Program-made: the position numbers and the translations under genes
NCBI GenBank assembly: GCA_039818825.1
Contig: JBCBTD010000094.1
Coordinates: 1-11,496, forward strand
Length of the DNA stretch: 11,496 bases
Reading direction: 5' to 3'
Origin: JBCBTD01 sp039818825
GTDB taxonomy: Bacteria; Pseudomonadota; Alphaproteobacteria; Geminicoccales; Geminicoccaceae
Part shown: piece after piece, positions 6,791 to 11,496 of the stretch
Numbering within the stretch: the stretch's first letter is position 1
Layout: each line of letters begins with the position of its first letter
The notes under the pieces: generated by a model
Database searches by the model: none
What the model was told of the DNA's origin: nothing
The model's input: the letters and a program-made list of their open reading frames with translations, nothing else

Positions 6791-7948
6791 CTAACGGAAC
6801 ATCGGTGGGCGGGCGTCCATCCAAGCACCGTCGGCCTTACCCGATTCGGCAACCGCATAGACCGCCGCCATCGACCGCAACCCATCCTCGGCGCGCGGGT
6901 ACAGATCAGCAGCCGGGTCGATTGCGCGGCCCTCGCGTTCGGCCCGGATCGCTTCCGCCAGGTCGCTGTAGACGTTGCCGAACGCCAGCGGCATGCCTTC
7001 GGCGTGGCCAATGGTGACGCGGCTGGCGCGGTCCGCTTCGGGTGACAGGTTCACCTCACCACGCTCGATCACCTGCGTCCGGCCGTTCAGCGGCGTGTAG
7101 TAGAGTTGGTCGGGACGCTCCTGTTCCCAGGCAAGCCCGCCTCGTTCGCCAAAGACCTGGAGCGCCAAACCGTGCTGGCGGCCAATGGCCACCGACGACG
7201 TCCAAAGGCGCCCGACGGCGCCCCCGTCCATCCGAAAGTCGACCATGGCATCGTCTTCCAGGACGCGGCTCTCGATGCAGGATACCGTGTCGGCCGACAG
7301 GCGTTCGACGTCCTGGCCGGTGACGAAGCTGGCCATGTGCAACGCGTGGATGCCGCAGTCGGCGAATTGCGCCGAGACGCCCGCCTGGGCGGGGTCGTAG
7401 CGCCAGCGCACCCGCGGGTTGTCGGCCGCGGCCGCGTCGGCGTGGTGCCCGTGGGCGAACTCGGCGACGACCAACCGGACCCTGCCCAGATCGCCCCGCG
7501 CCACCATCGCCCTCATGTGCCGCACCAGCGAGTAGCCCGTGTAGCCGTAGTTGACGGCGCAGATCCGACCCGTCGAGGCGGCGAGCCGCACCAGCTCCTC
7601 GCCTTCCTCGACGGTCAGGGTCATCGGCTTCTCGCAAAGCACGTGAAAGCCTGCCTCGAGGAAGCCCTTGGTGATCGGGAAGTGGGTGGCATTGGGGGTC
7701 GCAACGGTCACGAGGTCGATGCGGTCGGCCCGCCCCTTTTCGCCCTCCAGCATCTCCTGCCAATCGCCGTAGGACCGCTCGGCCGCTAGACCCAGGCTCT
7801 GCCCGAACCTGCGCCCCTCGTCGGGTCGATGATCGAGCGCACCGGCAACGAAAGCGTACGCACCGTCGAGGCCGGCAGCCAGTCGGTGAGCCGGTCCGAT
7901 CTGGCTTCCCTCGCCGCCGCCGACCATACCCCAGTTGAGCTTGGCCAA
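6791..7948 (-). CDS. Gfo/Idh/MocA-family NAD(P)-dependent oxidoreductase (distal gene)
   Basis: This 385-residue protein has a Rossmann nucleotide-binding start, WGMVGGGEGSQIGPAHR (6-22). It carries the family's EKP motif (106-108, with catalytic Lys107) and a DCGIH segment (197-201) that supplies the usual Asp and His. These enzymes oxidise or reduce a sugar or cyclitol hydroxyl with NAD(P). No ATG suits: the first Met falls inside the Rossmann loop. The likely start is TTG (+ strand 7946-7948), giving MAKLNWGMVGGG, with a GAGGA site about 8 bases before it. It follows the IolE-like gene's stop by 11 bases, so it is the last gene of the three-gene operon. The GGGxGSxIGxxHR start marks a different subgroup from the other dehydrogenase (8874-9977). 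A second cyclitol or ring-keto substrate is likely, but the exact one is unknown. Confidence 0.88.
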   Translation of the reverse strand: MAKLNWGMVGGGEGSQIGPAHRLAAGLDGAYAFVAGALDHRPDEGRRFGQSLGLAAERSYGDWQEMLEGEKGRADRIDLVTVATPNATHFPITKGFLEAGFHVLCEKPMTLTVEEGEELVRLAASTGRICAVNYGYTGYSLVRHMRAMVARGDLGRVRLVVAEFAHGHHADAAAADNPRVRWRYDPAQAGVSAQFADCGIHALHMASFVTGQDVERLSADTVSCIESRVLEDDAMVDFRMDGGAVGRLWTSSVAIGRQHGLALQVFGERGGLAWEQERPDQLYYTPLNGRTQVIERGEVNLSPEADRASRVTIGHAEGMPLAFGNVYSDLAEAIRAEREGRAIDPAADLYPRAEDGLRSMAAVYAVAESGKADGAWMDARPPMFR

Positions 7949-7959
7949 TGCCGTGATCC

Positions 7960-8853
7960 TCAGTTGAAGCCGATGGATTCGAGATACTCGCGGTTGCGGC
8001 GAGCGTCTTGGACGGGACTGACGCTGAGCCTCGGGTCGCAGTCCTGCTCGACCGTGCACCAACCCTCGTAGCCGGCATCGAGCAGCACCTGACGCACGGC
8101 GGGAAGGTCCACCTCGCCGTCGCCCAGGTTACAGAAGATCCCCTGCCCGCAGGCATCGTAAAAGCCCATCCGGTTGGCGATCGCGTCGGCCTTGACCCGC
8201 GGGTTGGTGTCCTTGAAGTGGACGTACGAGATCCTGTCGATGTGGCGCTTTTTGAACGCCACCGGGTCGAATCCCGCGTAGGCGCAGTGGCCGGTGTCGA
8301 CGCAGAGCTTCATGATCTCGGGGTCGATGGCGGTGAGGATGCGCTCCACCTCCGGCTCGAAATCCATGAAACCGCCGGCATGGGGATGCAACTCCGCGGT
8401 CAGGCCGTGTTCTTCGGTGGCCATCTTCGCGACGGCACGGAACCGATCGACGTAGGCCGCCCATTCGGTACCGTCCATCTGCTCGGCCTGCTCGGCCCGA
8501 CCTGCAGTCGGCGCCCGGCGCGGCGAGATGGAATCGATCAACACCAAGTGCTTGGCCCCATGCGCCACCAACGCGCGGCACGTGCGGACGGCACCGTCCA
8601 TCACATCGCCCCATTGGTCCGGATCATGAAATGCACGGAAGACGACGCCGCCGATGAGTTCGAGGCCAACCTCCTCGAGCGCGTCACCGAGCTGTGCCGG
8701 GTTCTCTGGCATGTAGCCCACGGGACCCAGCTCGATCCCGGTGTAGCCGGCATCCGCACACTCCTGGAGCACCGTGCGCCAGGGCGGGTTGCGCGGGTCG
8801 TCCGCGAATTCGACACCCCAGGAGCAAGGCGCATTGCCTATTCTGATGCTCAT
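7960..8853 (-). CDS. iolE: IolE-like inosose dehydratase / TIM-barrel isomerase
   Basis: This 297-residue protein belongs to the AP-endonuclease-type TIM-barrel group that includes IolE, which dehydrates scyllo-inosose to the trihydroxycyclohexane-dione. The N-terminus GNAPCSWGVEF is typical of that group. Metal-site candidates are Glu154 and His156 (AELHPHAGG), Asp186 and His189 (CVDTGHCAYAG), His212 (YVHFKDTNP) and Glu269 (CTVEQD). This is the usual Glu/Asp/His/Glu layout for the family. The ATG has an AAAGG site about 9 bases before it. It sits 20 bases after the first dehydrogenase gene and 11 bases before the second. A divergent iolD, whose substrate is IolE's product, supports the IolE role. 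Broader sugar isomerase/epimerase members share these motifs, so the exact reaction is likely rather than certain. Confidence 0.82.
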   Translation of the reverse strand: MSIRIGNAPCSWGVEFADDPRNPPWRTVLQECADAGYTGIELGPVGYMPENPAQLGDALEEVGLELIGGVVFRAFHDPDQWGDVMDGAVRTCRALVAHGAKHLVLIDSISPRRAPTAGRAEQAEQMDGTEWAAYVDRFRAVAKMATEEHGLTAELHPHAGGFMDFEPEVERILTAIDPEIMKLCVDTGHCAYAGFDPVAFKKRHIDRISYVHFKDTNPRVKADAIANRMGFYDACGQGIFCNLGDGEVDLPAVRQVLLDAGYEGWCTVEQDCDPRLSVSPVQDARRNREYLESIGFN

Positions 8854-8873
8854 TCTCGTTGCCTTTCAAACGG

Positions 8874-9977
8874 TCAGATGGAGGCGACGTCGACCCACGC
8901 TCGGGTCGCGTGCGATGCACGGGCGGCGGCGACCACCTGGTTGACCGCCATCCCGTCGCGGAAGGTCGGCCACACCGGTTGGTTGGTCTCGATGGCACGC
9001 AGGAAGTCGCGGGCCTCGATGATGATCTGGTCCTGGTAGCCGGTGCCGTGCCCCGGCCCTTGGCAGAAGGGGGCGTAGTCCGGGTGCGCCGGGCCGGTCA
9101 GGATGCGGGTGAAGCCGCGTTCGGCCTCGGCCCCGGCCATCCGGTAGAGCCAGATCGAGTTCTGGTCTTCCTGGTCGAAGCGGAGCGCGCCCTTGGTGCC
9201 CGTGATCTCGTAGGCGTAGCCCATCTTGCGTCCGGTCGCGACGCGGCTGACGTAGATGTGGCCCATGGCACCGCCTTCGAAGCGGCACATCAGCTGCACC
9301 TGGTCGTCGTTGGTGACCTTGCCGCCTGGCCTCGTGGCGTGCACGGTCTCGATCTCGGCCATGACCTGCGCGATCGGGCCGGTCAATGCCAGCGCACCGT
9401 TGATCATGTGCGGTGCGAGATCGCCCATCGCCCCGTTCGCAGCACCGTCGGTGCGCCACGAGCAGGGCATCTCGGGATCGGCGTAGAAGTCTTCGGTGTG
9501 CTCGCCGCGGAACCACGTGACGTCGCCGATGGCACCCTCGGCAACGAGCGCGCGTGCAAACTGGCTGGCCGGCGTGCGGATGTAATTGAAGCCGACCATG
9601 TTGACCACGCCCGCGGCTTCGGCCGCGGCGACCATGGCACGACCGTCCTCCAGCGAGGCGCCGAGGGGCTTTTCGCAGAACACCGGCTTGCCGACGGCGA
9701 ACGCTGCCTCGGCAGCGGCGCGGTGGGTGTGCTGGGGCGACGCGATCACCACGGCCTCGACCGCCGGATCGGCGATCAGCGCCTGCCAGTCCGAGGTCGC
9801 GCGCTTGAAACCATAGGCCGCGCGGTAGCGCCCGGCGGACTGGTCCGAGCGGGCACACACCATCTCCAGCCGCGGACGCAACGCCGTATCGAATACGGCA
9901 CCGACCGCAGACATCGCCACGGCGTGCGCCTTCCCCATGTACCCACCGCCGATCACACCGATGCCGATTTCCGGCAT
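8874..9977 (-). CDS. Gfo/Idh/MocA-family dehydrogenase, inositol dehydrogenase-like
   Basis: This 367-residue protein starts with the Rossmann motif GVIGGGYMGKAHA (7-19). It carries CEKPLG (101-106, with catalytic Lys103) and GDLAPHMIN (185-193, with Asp186 and His190), the expected catalytic Asp and His of myo- and scyllo-inositol dehydrogenases. It would oxidise an inositol to an inosose with NAD(P), feeding the IolE-like enzyme encoded next. A GGGAGG site lies 6 bases before the ATG. It is the first gene of the - strand operon, and its start is 40 bases from the palindromic operator. IolG, IolX/IolW-type or another cyclitol dehydrogenase are all possible, so no symbol is given. Family confidence is high; substrate confidence is moderate. 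Confidence 0.9.
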   Translation of the reverse strand: MPEIGIGVIGGGYMGKAHAVAMSAVGAVFDTALRPRLEMVCARSDQSAGRYRAAYGFKRATSDWQALIADPAVEAVVIASPQHTHRAAAEAAFAVGKPVFCEKPLGASLEDGRAMVAAAEAAGVVNMVGFNYIRTPASQFARALVAEGAIGDVTWFRGEHTEDFYADPEMPCSWRTDGAANGAMGDLAPHMINGALALTGPIAQVMAEIETVHATRPGGKVTNDDQVQLMCRFEGGAMGHIYVSRVATGRKMGYAYEITGTKGALRFDQEDQNSIWLYRMAGAEAERGFTRILTGPAHPDYAPFCQGPGHGTGYQDQIIIEARDFLRAIETNQPVWPTFRDGMAVNQVVAAARASHATRAWVDVASI

Positions 9978-10017
9978 GCCCGCCCTCCCTGAGCCGGCGC
10001 CAACCGATCGAAAACGA

Positions 10018-10033
10018 TTGCAACCGGTTGCAA
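10018..10033. promoter_or_regulatory. Perfect 16-base palindromic LacI-family operator
   Basis: TTGCAACCGGTTGCAA is a perfect palindrome with a central CG, and it fits the LacI/CcpA-type pattern TGNAANCGNTTNCA. It lies in the divergent region 41 to 56 bases before the dehydrogenase start (- strand) and 253 bases before iolD (+). The LacI-family gene at 5699 is the obvious candidate binder, and a 12/16 copy stands upstream of that gene. Symmetry and location are seen directly; binding is inferred. Confidence 0.75.
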
Positions 10034-10045
10034 GACGTGTATCTT
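10018..10045 (+). promoter_or_regulatory. Possible sigma-70 promoter for iolD overlapping the operator
   Basis: TTGCAA (10018-10023), a 16-base spacer and TATCTT (10040-10045) give a -35/-10 pair, each box matching consensus at four of six positions. The -35 box would be half of the palindrome, so repressor binding would block it. If used, the iolD leader would be about 230 bases long. The - strand dehydrogenase must also have a promoter here, but no convincing box pair was found for it. Confidence 0.3.
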
Positions 10046-10285
10046 CCGATCCGGTGGAGCGTCAAGCTGAAAAGGCGGCCCGAGGTGGTCTGACGCGATG
10101 CGCCAATGCACTGGTCATAGCTCGTTGGCCCGGTTCGCGCTGGCGTCGTCGGCGTCCAAGTCGCCGCTGAGAGCGCGGACCGCCGGCAGCTCTTCCGCTT
10201 CAACTGAGGGGCCGCGGGCGGCGCTTGGAATTCTGCTGGATGCGCCAATCTTGCGTCAGGCAAGAAGGCGAAGGGGGGAACGACG
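10046..10285. other. Non-coding leader region before iolD
   Basis: About 240 bases with no gene that I can support; the short open frames here are Arg/Ser-rich shadows. It contains an 11-base direct repeat GATGCGCCAAT (10097-10107 and 10239-10249), a small hairpin (10249-10265) and the iolD ribosome binding site AAGGGGGG (10271-10278). No riboswitch fold was recognised. Confidence 0.45.
10249..10265 (+). repeat. Short hairpin / operator-like inverted repeat in the iolD leader
   Basis: TCTTGC (10249-10254) and GCAAGA (10260-10265) pair exactly around the 5-base loop GTCAG, ending five bases before the purine-rich iolD ribosome binding site. The TTGC...GCAA arms echo the outer arms of the upstream palindrome, with a different centre. 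It could be a hairpin in the leader, a weak second repressor site, or chance. Confidence 0.35.
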
Positions 10286-11496
10286 ATGAACCAGCAAGCT
10301 CGGTTCGACCAAGCCGACCAGACGATCCGCCTCACGGCCGCGCAGGCCATCGTCCGCTGGATGGCGAACCAGTACACGGTCATCGACGACGACGAGCAGC
10401 GGCTGTTCGGCGGCGGTTTCTGCATTTTCGGCCACGGCAACGTCACCTGTCTCGGCGAAGCGCTGCACGACCATCGTGACGCGTTGCCGCTCTACCGCGG
10501 TCAGAACGAGCAGAGCATGGGCTTCGCCGCCGCCGCCTATGCCAAGTACCACCTCCGCCGTCGGATCATGTTCTGCACCGCATCGGCGGGACCGGGCACG
10601 TCGAACTTGCTGACGTCGGCAGCCCTGGCGCACGCCAACCGCCTGCCGATGCTGCTGCTCTGTGGCGACGCCTACCTCACGCGCCTGCCGGACCCGGTCC
10701 TCCAACAGATGGAGAACTTCAGCGACCCCGCCCTCGGCGTGAACGACGCGTTCAAACCGGTCACGCGCTATTGGGACCGCATCTGCCATCCGGCCCAGAT
10801 CATCCAATCGCTGCCCAACGCGATCGCCACCATGCTCGATCCCGGCGACTGCGGCCCCGCGTTCTTCGGCCTGCCCCAGGACGTGCAGGGCTGGACCTAC
10901 GACTACCCCCTCGCCTTCTTCGAAACCAAGGTTCATCGCGTTCGCCGGCAGTCGCCCGATGCCGAAGAGATCAAGGACGCGGCGGCTCTGCTCGCGTCAG
11001 CAGAACGGCCGATGATCATCGCCGGCGGTGGCGTGCAGTACTCGGGCGCCGTCGCAGAGCTGACTGCGTTCGCCGAAGCGCGCCAAATCCCGGTGGTCGA
11101 GACCATCGCCGGCCGGGCCAATCTGGTGGCGACGCATCCGCTCAACATCGGCCCGATCGGCGTCACCGGGTCGGACTCGGCCAATGCGATCGCCGCGAAG
11201 GCCGACACGATCGTCGCCATCGGCACACGGCTTCAGGACTTCACGACTGGCTCATGGACCGCCTTCGACCAAGGCGCCAAGTTCGTTTCGATCAACGCCG
11301 CGCGCCACGACGCCGGCAAGCACCGCTCAGCACCGGTGGTCGGCGACGCCAAGCTCGCGATCGCCGCGCTCGATGCCGCACTCGGCGACTACCGGGCGCC
11401 CGATGGCTGGGTCCGGCTGGCGCGAGAACAGCGCAAGGCCTGGGACGACTACGTCGCCCGCAACGTTGCGCCCGGCAACCGGCCGAACTCCTATGC
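10286..11496 (+). CDS. iolD: IolD, trihydroxycyclohexane-1,2-dione hydrolase (3' end outside window)
   Basis: The first 403 residues of a ThDP-dependent enzyme are visible; the frame is still open at the window edge, and IolD proteins are usually a little over 600 residues. IolD hydrolyses the cyclic diketone made by IolE to 5-deoxyglucuronate, opening the inositol ring. Marks seen are FGGGFCIFGHGNVTCLGEAL (41-60), RGQNEQSMGFAAAAYAK (71-87) with Glu75 as the expected ThDP-activating Glu, TASAGPGTSNL (98-108) and the IolD-like segment from QMENFSDPALGVNDAFKP (141-158) to RYWDRI (161-166). A central ThDP-enzyme domain follows from about residue 215. The GDG...N cofactor motif of the C-terminal domain lies beyond the edge. 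The ATG has a strong AAGGGGGG site. It is divergent from the dehydrogenase operon and probably shares its LacI-type operator. The family assignment is strong. Confidence 0.94.
   Translation, partial: MNQQARFDQADQTIRLTAAQAIVRWMANQYTVIDDDEQRLFGGGFCIFGHGNVTCLGEALHDHRDALPLYRGQNEQSMGFAAAAYAKYHLRRRIMFCTASAGPGTSNLLTSAALAHANRLPMLLLCGDAYLTRLPDPVLQQMENFSDPALGVNDAFKPVTRYWDRICHPAQIIQSLPNAIATMLDPGDCGPAFFGLPQDVQGWTYDYPLAFFETKVHRVRRQSPDAEEIKDAAALLASAERPMIIAGGGVQYSGAVAELTAFAEARQIPVVETIAGRANLVATHPLNIGPIGVTGSDSANAIAAKADTIVAIGTRLQDFTTGSWTAFDQGAKFVSINAARHDAGKHRSAPVVGDAKLAIAALDAALGDYRAPDGWVRLAREQRKAWDDYVARNVAPGNRPNSY

Noticed and set aside
5518..7017. 499-residue + strand frame across the LacI gene and the end of the dehydrogenase
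   Set aside because: It is extremely Arg/Pro-rich and overlaps the LacI-family gene in another frame and the dehydrogenase on the other strand; a typical high-GC shadow.
8008..9039. + strand open frame antisense to the IolE-like gene
   Set aside because: No recognisable motif, and it overlaps the clear TIM-barrel gene and the end of the dehydrogenase on the - strand.
9937..10289. Small + strand frames in the iolD leader (9937-10170 and 10098-10289)
   Set aside because: Pro/Arg/Ser-rich, no ribosome binding sites, and one overlaps the dehydrogenase start while the other runs into the iolD start; more likely non-coding.

Overview
The DNA is GC-rich with dense, short-spaced genes and proteobacterial-style Shine-Dalgarno sites. 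The gene families, and a decayed IS630-type transposase, suggest an alphaproteobacterium of the Rhizobiales or Rhodospirillales type. That placement is inference from gene content and base composition. No rRNA, tRNA or CRISPR array was seen.

Left half (1-5280, + strand): five genes separated by only 13 to 23 bases look like one operon. In order they are: the 3' end of an unrecognised protein; an unrecognised protein with two membrane helices; a cytosolic dye-decolorizing (DyP-type) heme peroxidase; a cytochrome P450; and a glutathione S-transferase-like protein. The P450 keeps its heme-thiolate Cys and ExxR motif but has Pro where the I-helix acid normally sits. This suggests it may use a peroxide or hydroperoxide rather than O2 plus reductase, and no redox partner gene is visible. 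The set resembles an oxidative pathway for a lipid-like or aromatic substrate, but the substrate cannot be read from the sequence. This is the most novel-looking part of the window.

Boundary (5281-5698): directly after the GST-like gene lies a decayed, internally deleted IS630-family transposase remnant on the - strand, then the leader of a LacI-family regulator with a candidate operator.

Right half (5699-11496): a LacI-family regulator (+) faces a three-gene - strand operon encoding a Gfo/Idh/MocA dehydrogenase, an IolE-like inosose dehydratase and a second Gfo/Idh/MocA dehydrogenase. A divergent iolD (+), cut by the window end, lies beyond it. The parts fit a cyclitol route: a dehydrogenase makes an inosose, the IolE-like enzyme dehydrates it to the diketone, and IolD opens the ring hydrolytically. 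A perfect 16-base palindrome, TTGCAACCGGTTGCAA, lies in the iolD/dehydrogenase divergent region. A 12/16 match to it lies 78 bases before the LacI start, so the regulator probably controls both the divergent promoters and itself.
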